From: Ekhidna lutea
GTDB lineage: Bacteria > Bacteroidota > Bacteroidia > Cytophagales > Cyclobacteriaceae
Direction: 5' to 3'
Length of the DNA: 64,000 nucleotides
NCBI RefSeq assembly: GCF_900188325.1
Contig: NZ_FZPD01000003.1
Span: 496,001-560,000, forward strand
The translations under genes were made by a program, and so were the position numbers. The notes under the pieces were generated by a model, which saw nothing but the letters and a program-made list of their open reading frames with translations, was not told where the DNA came from and did not search any database. This document shows positions 9,463 through 18,182 of this stretch, piece by piece. Position 1 is the stretch's first letter. Each line of letters begins with the position of its first letter.

Positions 9463-10827
9463 TTAGCTCGCAAACTTAAGTAGAAACTCAGTGCCTTCGC
9501 CGATTTGTGACTTTGCGGTTATGTTACCCCCATGCTTCCTCATTATTTGCTTAGAAAGACTAAGTCCTATCCCCGAGCCATTTTTCTTTGTGGTGAAGAA
9601 TGGGATAAAGATTTTTTTCAGTGCCTCTTCTTCGATTCCAGTTCCATTGTCAGCAACTGAAATGAATGCACCACCTCCTTCACTTGGCATGGCTGTTATC
9701 GTAAGCAGCTTATCTTCTTTATCTGTAGCTGCCAGTGCCTGAACAGCATTTTTGATCACATTGATTACGACCTGTTCAATTTGTTCACGATCAATATTCG
9801 CAGTGAGGCCCGGTTTGACGGAGCAATTCACCTTAATGGAAGCTTCTTCGATATCAGGCTTTAACAATATCAAAATTTGCTTGATCATGTCTTCTATTTC
9901 ATGATTCGCCAGTGTTGGGTGTTTGATACGTGTCATGTTTCTAAAGTCAGAAACGAACTTAATCAAGCTTTCACTACGGTTGTGGATGGTTTTTAAGGAC
10001 AAATGAAAATCTTGAATGGTATCATCATTTATTCGATTTACATCAGAACCAGTTTGTAAGAATTCATGTAACTCTGTTTCTACTGTGGCTGCAAGTGAAG
10101 AGATTGGTGTTACTGAATTCATGATTTCATGGGTCAGAACCCTTATCAGGTTTTGCCATGCCTCCATCTCTTTTTCTTCGAGCTCCGACTGAATGTTTTG
10201 GATGGAGATAAGTTTAAACTGTTTCTCTCTAAGAGATAGTTCGATTGCATAAACAGCCAGCTGCACTTCTTCTTCATTTTTCGAGATTTTTACCAGGTCG
10301 CGACCCCCTGTTTTCAACTCTGTGAATGATTCTTTAAGTGCGGGATGGTCACGAGCAACCTGGCTTATATTTTTGATAAGCTTGATTCCAAGTAGCTTCT
10401 TTGCCGCATTATTCATTATTTGAACTTCACCTTCACGATCGAAGGTGATAATACCAATACCAATATGCTGAACAATAGTTCTTAGGTACTGATGTTGTGC
10501 TTCCTTATCTGCTCTGATTTCACGAAATTTCTTTAGTATTTCATTGAACTCATGATAAAGTAAGTCTCTGCTGGAGCCGGTTTTTCGCTCGGGATAGGTA
10601 TTTGTAAAATCATCGTAATGAATGCTTTCAAGAAAGTGAACAATCTCCCTGTTAGACTTTTCAAGAAAATTATAAATAGACCAACCTTGAAAAAACACAA
10701 GTAGGAAAACCAGGAATTTGGTAAAGAAATATGACTCTGAATAATTCAGGTGTGTAAATAAAAACATGGTGAGCAGGAGCAAAACCAGCCTGCCGATTAA
10801 TTGAAATCTAAATGATTTATAAACCAT
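9463..10827 (-). CDS. Membrane sensor histidine kinase (NtrB/NtrY-like)
   Basis: Two N-terminal transmembrane helices (about 12-28 and 35-53) leave almost no periplasmic loop. A PAS-like domain (about 115-210, IGIGIITFDREGEV...) precedes the HisKA helix with the phosphoacceptor in LTHEIMN (H233). The ATPase lobe shows the N box NVIKNAVQAL, G1 VADNGTGI, F box FIPFFTTKKNGSGIGLSLS. The minimal periplasmic part suggests sensing inside the membrane or cytoplasm. The start ATG overlaps the stop of the sigma-54 regulator by 11 bases, so they form a cognate pair. In Bacteroidota such pairs commonly sit beside HlyD/ABC/TolC export genes, as here. Confidence 0.9.
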   Translation of the reverse strand: MVYKSFRFQLIGRLVLLLLTMFLFTHLNYSESYFFTKFLVFLLVFFQGWSIYNFLEKSNREIVHFLESIHYDDFTNTYPERKTGSSRDLLYHEFNEILKKFREIRADKEAQHQYLRTIVQHIGIGIITFDREGEVQIMNNAAKKLLGIKLIKNISQVARDHPALKESFTELKTGGRDLVKISKNEEEVQLAVYAIELSLREKQFKLISIQNIQSELEEKEMEAWQNLIRVLTHEIMNSVTPISSLAATVETELHEFLQTGSDVNRINDDTIQDFHLSLKTIHNRSESLIKFVSDFRNMTRIKHPTLANHEIEDMIKQILILLKPDIEEASIKVNCSVKPGLTANIDREQIEQVVINVIKNAVQALAATDKEDKLLTITAMPSEGGGAFISVADNGTGIEEEALKKIFIPFFTTKKNGSGIGLSLSKQIMRKHGGNITAKSQIGEGTEFLLKFAS

Positions 10828-12196
10828 GTTTTTCTAGTCTACGGTATAATGACGCACGAGTAAGTCCAAGCTCTTTTGCAGCCTTGGAAATATTCCCCTC
10901 ATATTTATTCACCACCTTTTGAATGGTTATTTTTTCCATATCATCCAGATTATAAGAGTCTGGTTCTAACGAAAGGTTGCTTTCCGGCTTTTGAGCCAGA
11001 AAGAAAAAATCTTCCGGCATGAGTTGGGAGTTGTCGCTCATGATAATAGCCCGCTCTATGGCATGCTGTAACTCTCGAATGTTTCCCGGCCAGGGGTACT
11101 TCTGTAGCTTACCAACAGTAGAAGGAGCTACTCCATCAATACTCTTCCTATATTTTCCAGCATACATTTTCACGAAATGATTTGCTAGTTGCTCGATATC
11201 CTCCATTCGTTCGCGAAGAGGAGGTAGGTGTATTTCAACCGTATTTATTCTATACAGTAAATCTTGCCTGAAGGTATTTTCATTCACCATTTCATATACC
11301 GGCATATTGGTAGCGCTTACTAAGCGTATGTCAATTGGTATTTCCTGGTTACTCCCGATTCGGGTGACCTTTCTATTTTGAATAGCTGTTAAAAGTTTCG
11401 ATTGTAGTGGCTGACTTAAGTTTCCAATTTCGTCTAGAAAAAGGGTGCCACCTGAAGCAACTTCAAATCTTCCTGCTCTATCTTCTTTTGCATCCGTAAA
11501 TGAACCCTTCTTGTGTCCAAAAAGCTCACTTTCAAATAAGGACTCGGTAATTGCTCCCATGTCCACACCAATAAAAGGCATGTCTTTTCTCAGCGACTTT
11601 TGATGAATAGCACGCGCAATCAGCTCTTTTCCAGTTCCATTTTCACCGAGAATCAAAACATTCGCATCTGTTGAGGCTACCTTATCTATTAGCTTAAATA
11701 CTTTCTTAATGGCATCACTCTCACCGATGATATCTTTAAAAGCTTTGCTACTATCGGCTTGAAGTGTCTTGCTCGTTTGCTTCAATTTGGAGACTTCCTT
11801 ACGGCTCTTTTTTAGTTTTGATGCACTCGAAAGTGTTGCGAGAAGTTTTTCATTTTGCCACGGCTTTAGCACAAAATCTGTGGCTCCAGCCTTTAAAGCT
11901 TTAACCGCCATTTCCACATCGCCAAATGCAGTTATTAAGATAACAACGGCTTCCGGTTCTTTTTCTAAGATTTGCTCCAGCCAATAGAAGCCTTCTTTGC
12001 CACTGGTGGTATCCTGACTGAAGTTCATGTCAAGAAGTATCACATCAAAACTGTCATTATTGACCAGGAATGGAATCTTTCTTGGATCTTTTTCAATTAC
12101 GACCTCTTTGATATGTTTTTTAAGCAACATTTTAGCTGCCAGTAGCACATCTTCATCATCATCTATTATGAGTATTTTATTTATTTCTTCTTCCAC
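10817..12196 (-). CDS. Sigma-54-dependent response regulator, NtrC family
   Basis: Domain order is receiver (1-120; acidic pocket D12/D13, phosphoacceptor D56, K111), AAA+ ATPase (about 155-390; Walker A GENGTGK 184-190, Walker B LFLDEIG 252-258) and a C-terminal Fis-type helix-turn-helix (ISKAAKELGLTRASLYRRL). The sigma-54 contact loop reads GSFTDA (231-236) instead of GAFTGA. Translation starts at GTG 12196, preceded by AAGGAG at a long spacing; no closer ATG fits the receiver N-terminus. A palindrome at 12292-12307 and a -24-like TTGGCAC at 12233-12239 lie upstream and suggest autoregulation. The phosphodonor is presumably the overlapping histidine kinase. Confidence 0.92.
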   Translation of the reverse strand: MEEEINKILIIDDDEDVLLAAKMLLKKHIKEVVIEKDPRKIPFLVNNDSFDVILLDMNFSQDTTSGKEGFYWLEQILEKEPEAVVILITAFGDVEMAVKALKAGATDFVLKPWQNEKLLATLSSASKLKKSRKEVSKLKQTSKTLQADSSKAFKDIIGESDAIKKVFKLIDKVASTDANVLILGENGTGKELIARAIHQKSLRKDMPFIGVDMGAITESLFESELFGHKKGSFTDAKEDRAGRFEVASGGTLFLDEIGNLSQPLQSKLLTAIQNRKVTRIGSNQEIPIDIRLVSATNMPVYEMVNENTFRQDLLYRINTVEIHLPPLRERMEDIEQLANHFVKMYAGKYRKSIDGVAPSTVGKLQKYPWPGNIRELQHAIERAIIMSDNSQLMPEDFFFLAQKPESNLSLEPDSYNLDDMEKITIQKVVNKYEGNISKAAKELGLTRASLYRRLEKHGL

Positions 12197-12223
12197 CTGA
12201 GTTATTATTTTCTCCTTATTAAC

Positions 12224-12239
12224 ACGACAACTGTGCCAA
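12224..12239 (-). promoter_or_regulatory. Possible -24/-12 (sigma-54) promoter of the NtrC-type gene
   Basis: Read on the minus strand, TTGGCAC matches the -24 element exactly. At the correct spacing the -12 position reads TCGT rather than TTGC, keeping the G but not the C. The start codon of the regulator lies 28 bases downstream. This is a weak call. Confidence 0.25.
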
Positions 12240-12291
12240 CCCCTAAAATAGGCTATTGGACATTATAAGAGGATAAAATTAATTATCACCT

Positions 12292-12307
12292 GTTCGATAA
12301 TGAACAA
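12292..12307 (-). promoter_or_regulatory. Candidate activator palindrome upstream of the NtrC-type gene
   Basis: TGTTCGATAATGAACA has perfect 5-base arms (TGTTC/GAACA) separated by six bases. It sits about 55 bases upstream of the -24-like element, the usual range for NtrC-family binding sites. A related 16-mer occurs at 18183-18198, upstream of the second export set (11 of 16 positions identical). Confidence 0.4.
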
Positions 12308-12309
12308 TG

Positions 12310-13770
12310 CTACTGACTATTTGTTGCAAAATCGAACATGTTTCCAAGTCCAAGCATTGGAGAGCCTACAACATGATAAAATTCGCTTTTGCTTTTTTCC
12401 AGCTTTATATAGGCTTCATAAAAATCAGTTTGTGCCTCTATGTACTTATCCTGCTGAATATTAAGCTTGAATAGGTCTGTTTCGCCATTTTGCAAATTGA
12501 TTATCTCTGCCTGCAAAAGTCTTTGATAGTTGTTAGAAACTCCTTGATATTGTATCAGCAAGTCTTGAAACGCAATACTTTGAGCGTAGGCGGCTAAAAT
12601 TTCGTTTCTTAATTCGACTTGGTTCTGTGCCAACTGATATTCGTTACTTTGTAGTTTCAGCCTGGTTTGTTCCAGCTTTCCACGCTCTTTTCTCAGCAGA
12701 ATGGGAATTGAAAAATCGATCCCCATTTTATAATTATCTCCAAACTCAGGAGATTGTGCATCCAGGTTGGGGTTGAATGGGGCGTCAATAAATGAATAGG
12801 AAAGATCAATCTGAGGTTTAATACTTTCTCGCGCCCACTTCATGTCGGCGTTGAGCTGGTCTCTTTTTCCTTCCAGCTTGCTAATCTCCGGGTGATTTGT
12901 CATCGCAAACTCTATGGCGCTCCTCACACTACTGTCTTGTGGTGTTTCAAAAAGGGAGAGTGAATCCGGAAATACATTGGGTAATATTTCAAGTGGTATA
13001 AGATTTTCTGACCATAGGTGTTTTCCAAGACTTAACCTGGCGAGCTCATATTCCAGAGTTGCCTTTCTGAAATCAACTGTTCGCTTCTGAAAGTTAATTT
13101 TGGCTTGCAAAGTATCTACCACAGCTGCCTCACCGAATTCATAATCAATCAACGTTCGATCAAAAAGGTTCTGCGCTAAGACGATGGCCTGCTGCATTAA
13201 AGCTTGCTTTTGGCTGGCGAAATACCAATTCCAGTAATCCTTGATAATAGTAAATAGTACCTTGTTTATCTCCTTGGTTTGCTCAGCCTCTGCTATTTGT
13301 GAAAAGGCCTCTGCTTTTCGGATAGCGTTTCTTCTTTCATCATAAAACAAACCCTTACCGATAGGTATGGAAAGCCCAACAGCAATTTGTTCATTGTCTG
13401 TTTCAGGCATAATAAAGTTTTCGGGATTTAAATACTCACCGCTGTTTTTGTAAAACTCTACTTTTGGGTCAATCCCTATCCAGGTTGGTATTTTGAAAGA
13501 GGTACTTAGTAGATTGTAATACTCCTTTTCTTTGAATTCTTTCAGATTGAAATCCGCTTCTAATTTTGGGTCGAGGTTCCCGCGAGCCTCTCGAATTACT
13601 GCATCAGCATTTTGATTCAATAATTTGGCTTGTTTAACAATTGGATGATACGATAATGTCATTTTTATCACATCTTCCAGAGAAAGGTAGGTGGAGTCCG
13701 ATACGGTAACCGAATCCTGACTATAAAGTGTATTTGTAGTGAAAAAAAGAAGTATCAAAAATTTTCTCAT
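12310..13770 (-). CDS. TolC-family outer membrane efflux protein
   Basis: A signal peptide (MRKFLILLFFTTNTLYSQ) is followed by about 465 residues of alternating coiled-coil helices and strands with two outer-membrane-efflux repeats, the usual TolC layout (486 aa). It should form the trimeric outer-membrane exit channel for the exporter encoded just upstream. The ATG overlaps the adaptor stop by 4 bases, and the ABC gene and tetR precede it without gaps. The 113-base gap after its stop holds the regulatory sites of the two-component genes. Confidence 0.88.
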   Translation of the reverse strand: MRKFLILLFFTTNTLYSQDSVTVSDSTYLSLEDVIKMTLSYHPIVKQAKLLNQNADAVIREARGNLDPKLEADFNLKEFKEKEYYNLLSTSFKIPTWIGIDPKVEFYKNSGEYLNPENFIMPETDNEQIAVGLSIPIGKGLFYDERRNAIRKAEAFSQIAEAEQTKEINKVLFTIIKDYWNWYFASQKQALMQQAIVLAQNLFDRTLIDYEFGEAAVVDTLQAKINFQKRTVDFRKATLEYELARLSLGKHLWSENLIPLEILPNVFPDSLSLFETPQDSSVRSAIEFAMTNHPEISKLEGKRDQLNADMKWARESIKPQIDLSYSFIDAPFNPNLDAQSPEFGDNYKMGIDFSIPILLRKERGKLEQTRLKLQSNEYQLAQNQVELRNEILAAYAQSIAFQDLLIQYQGVSNNYQRLLQAEIINLQNGETDLFKLNIQQDKYIEAQTDFYEAYIKLEKSKSEFYHVVGSPMLGLGNMFDFATNSQ

Positions 13771-15101
13771 TTCTTCTTCTCATTTTCAACAACTTCACCA
13801 TCTTCATAGATCATTGGAGGGAACCCATTCATCTGACGCCAGATTTCGTACCACACAGATACATTGTTTAACATTACCCATCCTTTAATTCCAGACCCCA
13901 ATCTTAATTGTTCGGGCCATTTCTCATCCTCAGGATCAGGCTTTACTAAAATTCTGAACATACCGTTATTACTTTGAACGCGATCCACATTGGCTACAAT
14001 TCCTCCGAAAGTCCCAACAGATACATTAGGCCATCCTGAAAACTGTAAAGCTGGCCAGCCATCAAATTGAACCCGCACTTTTTTGCCACTTTCAATAAGT
14101 GGAATGTCCATTGCCTTGACGTACATTTCCACTGCTTTGTCATCGGATTCAGGAAGGATAGTAGCGACGGCATCTCCCTCTTTAATGGTCTCACCAATCC
14201 CAACTTTTATTGCTTTCACCACATGTCCGCTTTGTGGTGCGATAATTTGATATTGCTCTCTTCTAATGCGCACATTAGATAGTTCGTTTTCCATTTTAGC
14301 TATCTGAGCCTTGGTTTCATTCAGGCTGGAAATTGTTTCATTTAAATTTGATTGAGCCTTGCTGATTTTATCTGCATAATCAGCATCTATTGAGGTAAGC
14401 TCCAATTCTGCGTTTGCAAGATCCGCTTTTCGTTGAAGCCATTCATTTTCAGCTTTTAGCACCTTGGCGGCACTCATCTGAAATTTCGATTCTATTTCCT
14501 GAAATTTTGTCAATGTAATGTTTCCGGCCTCATATCGATTTTTGTTTCGTTCAAAAATGCTCGTTGCGTTTTGATAATTTACCTGCTCGGCAACAAATTC
14601 CAGACTGTCAGCTTCAAGTTTTAAGGATGCTTGTTTTAGTTTATTTTTAGCCTGACTGTTTTTTGCAACCAATGCTTTTCTCAAAGCCACAATTTGGTTT
14701 CGAAGTGCAATAATTTTATTTGTTTTTGCTTCTTGCGAATTCTTTTTAGCCTCAAGTTGCTCCTCCATCCTGGAAATCAGATTAGGATCAAAGTACTTGT
14801 CCTTGATCTCAGTAATGCTGAGTAGCACGTCTCCCTTATTTACATAATCACCTTCGACAATATGCCATTGAGTTATTCTACCTGCTATGGCTGACTGAAT
14901 CATTTGTGGTCTGTTTTTTGGACTCAGAGCCGTAAGCTTTCCTTTGCCTCTAATGTTTTGTTGCCAGGGGAGAAACAGGAAGAGAATAAAAAGGAAAGTG
15001 ATAACCATGAGTACCTTGGCAACCATTCTTCCTATTCCCGGTGTTTTTAGGGTCCTAAGAGAATAGAGATGTGTTTCAGAAAGTTTATCTAAATGGTCCA
15101 T
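13767..15101 (-). CDS. HlyD-family membrane fusion protein
   Basis: There is one transmembrane helix (about 28-45), then a biotinyl-lipoyl-like half (GRITQWHIVEGDYVNKGDVLLSI cut by the hairpin), a long helical hairpin (about 105-275, rich in K/E/Q/A), and the second lipoyl half with a beta-barrel domain (APQSGHVVKAIKVGIGETI). At 444 residues this is the type I secretion/bacteriocin-exporter adaptor form rather than the RND form. It links the inner-membrane ABC protein to the TolC channel; both flank it with 1- and 4-base overlaps. Confidence 0.88.
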   Translation of the reverse strand: MDHLDKLSETHLYSLRTLKTPGIGRMVAKVLMVITFLFILFLFLPWQQNIRGKGKLTALSPKNRPQMIQSAIAGRITQWHIVEGDYVNKGDVLLSITEIKDKYFDPNLISRMEEQLEAKKNSQEAKTNKIIALRNQIVALRKALVAKNSQAKNKLKQASLKLEADSLEFVAEQVNYQNATSIFERNKNRYEAGNITLTKFQEIESKFQMSAAKVLKAENEWLQRKADLANAELELTSIDADYADKISKAQSNLNETISSLNETKAQIAKMENELSNVRIRREQYQIIAPQSGHVVKAIKVGIGETIKEGDAVATILPESDDKAVEMYVKAMDIPLIESGKKVRVQFDGWPALQFSGWPNVSVGTFGGIVANVDRVQSNNGMFRILVKPDPEDEKWPEQLRLGSGIKGWVMLNNVSVWYEIWRQMNGFPPMIYEDGEVVENEKKK

Positions 15102-17263
15102 TAGTAGATCTCTTTAATTATTTCGTCTCTTTTAATAAGCTCATCAAATGGTTCCAATGCTTTTGCTTCGCCATTTTCTAAATACAGCACTCGGTCACAG
15201 GCTGCCATCACCAGCGGGTCATTGGAAACAACTATTAAGGTCCATTTTTTATCTACTCTTGTTAACATTTCGATAAGCTTTAGTCGCTCGGCTTTAGTGA
15301 AATTGTTGAAAAAGTCATTGAGAATGAGCATAGCCGGTCTTTTCGCCAAACACCTTGCAAGAACAAGTTTGTTAACAAAAGAGGACGAAAATCCCTTTCC
15401 GGCACTGAGAATCTGTGTATTCAATCCATTTTCTAGTGCATTGATTTCCCTGGATAGGCCTACCTCTTTGATTGCAGCAATGGCATGGTCAATGTCAGAA
15501 GTTGGCTTACCTACCAGGATATTTTCCAAAACAGAGCCTTCAAAAATATCCTCCTGAGAAACGTTTTTACCTATCCTGTCCCTGATGTAGGTCGAATCCA
15601 GATCGCGGAGTGACAGGTCATTGTAAGTGAGGATACCCTCATAGTTTTGGTGAATTCCAGCAATGATGTTGGTAAGTGTAGTTTTTCCTGCACCACTACC
15701 ACCGCTGATGCATAATGTGCCACCTTTTGGGATTTCAATGTTTAGATGGCTAAGTGACGGTCGTTTCGATCCTGGATATGTGTATGAAACATTTTCAAGT
15801 TTTACATCCAGACCTTCAGCCATTTGCGAATGAGGTATATCAATACCTCCAGACTCTTCAAGCGGCAAATCTGTGACATGAGATATTTTATCAACCGCAG
15901 TAAGCATATCATAAACGATATCCATATACATGATAATCTTTTCTACGGAGTTTAAAACCAGAATAATGATCACTTCAGAAGCTACGAACTGCCCGAGGGT
16001 AATTTCTCGCTGAACAACCAAAATAGTACCCAGGATTAGGAGACCTCCGGTTACGATCGCTTTGAATAGCAGTATAAATGAGTACTGCGAAATCAAAACT
16101 TTGAAATGAGCACTTCTATGTTTTAGGTAATTATTGACAAAATAGTCCGTCTTCTTCAAGGGTAGGATAGTGTTACCGGCTAGCTTGAAAGAATATAGCG
16201 TGCGCGCCATTTCTTCCAGCCAGTAGACAACCTTGTACTTGTATTTCGATTCTTGAATAGAGCTCTTTAACCCCTTTGGGCCTGTTAGATAAAAAATGAG
16301 GAATAAAAGGCCAATAAGACCAAGACCGAAAATGATGAAAAACGGGTGATAAAAAGATAGTAATAGCAACCCGAATAAAATTTGGATCAGACCAGTAGAT
16401 AAATCAATTAGGAGCTTAGGTAATCCTTTCTGCAAGGTTAAAACATCAAAGAACCGATTCATGAGCTCCGGCATGTGCATATTGAGAACAGATTCCATCT
16501 TGATTCTGGGGACTCTAAATGCAAATTCAAAAGCAGCTTTCGTAAAGACCCTTCTTTGCAAATACTCCACAATGGTGATTTGCAAAACCTGAAGTACTCC
16601 TGTTCCTAATACCCCCAAGATGATCAGTGTTATCAATAAGTAGACAGAGCTAAAGACTACTCCCCCCGAGATAAGTTCTACAGCCGCTTGAATACCTAGT
16701 GGCAGGGTTAAGCTAACCAACCCTATCAAAGCTGCATATACATACACATAGAAAATGTCCTTCTTATCAGCCGACAGAAGATTGAACAGCCTTTTTACTG
16801 GAGTCATTAAAGAAGAATCACCGTCAGCATTGAAACTCTGATAGGCAAATGAAGTCAAAGTGAATACCTCACCTTCAGCATTAGTTGAGAATTTAAGCTT
16901 GTTGAAATCTGGTGTTCGGACTTCTCTCAATTGACCTGTTTGAGTGATGAACTCCAAAACGATCTCTTTTTTCTTCTTGCTAATAAAGGCAGGAAGAAAC
17001 CCATCTTGTTCTAAAAATACAATTGTAGGAGAGCTACTATCAGAGATGAACTTCATTAGAACATCATGTTCCATGTGTTTTTCAAGAAGCACAATACCAC
17101 TTTCATTTCCAGCTTCTATCAAATCCCTTTGAAATTCAGATAGCTCAGTATCTTCATAGAATCTTGAAATAATATCTACTCTTTCGAGTTTTGAAATATT
17201 TAAAGAGATATCCAGCTTAGTAGCGCATTCCTGAAGACACCTTATGATTTGTTGATTGTTCAT
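15101..17263 (-). CDS. ABC exporter half-transporter with degenerate nucleotide-binding domain
   Basis: The 720 residues comprise an N-terminal cytoplasmic region of about 150 residues without a C39 protease Cys/His pair, a six-helix exporter membrane domain (about 165-445) and a nucleotide-binding domain (about 485-720). Walker A is intact (GGSGAGKT, 521-528). The signature reads LSAGKG (619-624) instead of LSGGQ, Walker B ends LILND (646-650) instead of LLLDE, and the H-loop position is Asn (VSND, N681). Normal exporter ATPases need these residues, so hydrolysis may be slow or the protein may work in an unusual way. It is translationally coupled to tetR (4-base overlap) and hlyD (1-base overlap). 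Substrate unknown. Confidence 0.85.
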   Translation of the reverse strand: MNNQQIIRCLQECATKLDISLNISKLERVDIISRFYEDTELSEFQRDLIEAGNESGIVLLEKHMEHDVLMKFISDSSSPTIVFLEQDGFLPAFISKKKKEIVLEFITQTGQLREVRTPDFNKLKFSTNAEGEVFTLTSFAYQSFNADGDSSLMTPVKRLFNLLSADKKDIFYVYVYAALIGLVSLTLPLGIQAAVELISGGVVFSSVYLLITLIILGVLGTGVLQVLQITIVEYLQRRVFTKAAFEFAFRVPRIKMESVLNMHMPELMNRFFDVLTLQKGLPKLLIDLSTGLIQILFGLLLLSFYHPFFIIFGLGLIGLLFLIFYLTGPKGLKSSIQESKYKYKVVYWLEEMARTLYSFKLAGNTILPLKKTDYFVNNYLKHRSAHFKVLISQYSFILLFKAIVTGGLLILGTILVVQREITLGQFVASEVIIILVLNSVEKIIMYMDIVYDMLTAVDKISHVTDLPLEESGGIDIPHSQMAEGLDVKLENVSYTYPGSKRPSLSHLNIEIPKGGTLCISGGSGAGKTTLTNIIAGIHQNYEGILTYNDLSLRDLDSTYIRDRIGKNVSQEDIFEGSVLENILVGKPTSDIDHAIAAIKEVGLSREINALENGLNTQILSAGKGFSSSFVNKLVLARCLAKRPAMLILNDFFNNFTKAERLKLIEMLTRVDKKWTLIVVSNDPLVMAACDRVLYLENGEAKALEPFDELIKRDEIIKEIY

Positions 17264-17937
17264 TTTTTCAAAGAATTGAAAATGAGAGTTAATAGGTACT
17301 GGCGGCTTTGATCATAGATATTGCCATTTTTATCTAGATCAGATAGGCGCGGAAGATGTATAGCGAAAAATAATTGTTGATGGGCGGCTTCCAGACATGT
17401 ACTTGATAATGAAACCGGGAATTCAAATTCTGGATTGATTTCCTTCATATAGGAGGCAATTGTTTCACAAAGCGATTTATAACCTTTAAACACACCTTCC
17501 TTATTGATCTGATCAACATTTTTGGTCAGATAAGTCTTGTCCGATTCGTTGATGACAATTTGTTGCAGCACTGATTCACTTATTCCTGGGAAATGATCAT
17601 CATCATCCATCTTAGCTGTAATTATGCGAACAACAATTCGAAGCTTTTCTTCTGGAGTTAAAATGTTATTGGTTTCAAATGTGATTCGGTATTCCAGGTA
17701 GCTCCAGTACCAGGAGATAAGGTAAATCAATAAACGATGTTTGTTTTCAAAATAGCGGTAAATAGATGCTTCGGTGGAATTGATTACGGATGATAATTTT
17801 TTAAATGTAAAAGATTCAAACCCAATATCATTAATCAAAAAAATACTCTCACGTACTATTTTTTGACCTAAATCACTTGATTGCGGATCTCTTAAGTATA
17901 AAGCAGAATTTAATTGAATTTGAAGTCTTGCTATCAT
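17260..17937 (-). CDS. TetR/AcrR-family transcriptional repressor
   Basis: The N-terminal helix-turn-helix (INDIGFESFTFKKLSSVI, then EASIYRYFENKHRLLIYL) is typical; the remaining ~150 residues form the variable ligand-binding part (225 aa in total). It heads the minus-strand export operon, and its stop overlaps the ABC gene start by 4 bases. An imperfect palindrome sits between and over the -33 and -7 elements of its own promoter, so autorepression of the whole operon is likely. The inducer is unknown, probably a substrate of the exporter. Confidence 0.88.
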   Translation of the reverse strand: MIARLQIQLNSALYLRDPQSSDLGQKIVRESIFLINDIGFESFTFKKLSSVINSTEASIYRYFENKHRLLIYLISWYWSYLEYRITFETNNILTPEEKLRIVVRIITAKMDDDDHFPGISESVLQQIVINESDKTYLTKNVDQINKEGVFKGYKSLCETIASYMKEINPEFEFPVSLSSTCLEAAHQQLFFAIHLPRLSDLDKNGNIYDQSRQYLLTLIFNSLKK

Positions 17938-17955
17938 TGAATGCTATATGACTAT

Positions 17956-17985
17956 CAAAGATAATAGTATTACTATCACAACCAA
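17956..17985 (-). promoter_or_regulatory. Promoter of the tetR-ABC-hlyD-tolC operon
   Basis: On the minus strand TATCTTTG (17963-17956) matches TAnnTTTG, with TTG at 17985-17983 and a spacing of 19, the Bacteroidota optimum. The ATG follows at 17937, giving a short leader. Confidence 0.7.
17960..17977. promoter_or_regulatory. Putative TetR operator
   Basis: GATAATAGTATTACTATC is an imperfect 18-base palindrome (7 of 9 pairs). An additional ACTATC half-site at 17951-17956 precedes it. It covers the -7 element and the spacer of the tetR promoter, as expected for an autorepressor site. Confidence 0.55.
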
Positions 17986-18077
17986 TAATTTTCTTATAGG
18001 TTCACATTTTTTTTTCAGTGGAACTTTTACTAATATTGAAGTCATTAGTCCTTTTTATTTTGAGTTTTTGACCTTTG

Positions 18078-18110
18078 GGTTCAGGTGTTAGTCCTCCTGA
18101 ACCTTTTTTT
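18078..18110 (+). terminator. Orphan intrinsic terminator
   Basis: GGTTCAGG and CCTGAACC (8-base perfect arms, 18078-18085 and 18096-18103) are followed by seven T. No coding gene on the plus strand ends upstream; the nearest gene is divergent. Confidence 0.6.
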
Positions 18111-18182
18111 ATGCCCTGGAGTCTGGGCTACAAATTCAAACGCCTACCTTCATATTGTTTTGTTTAGCGGACACTTATCAAG

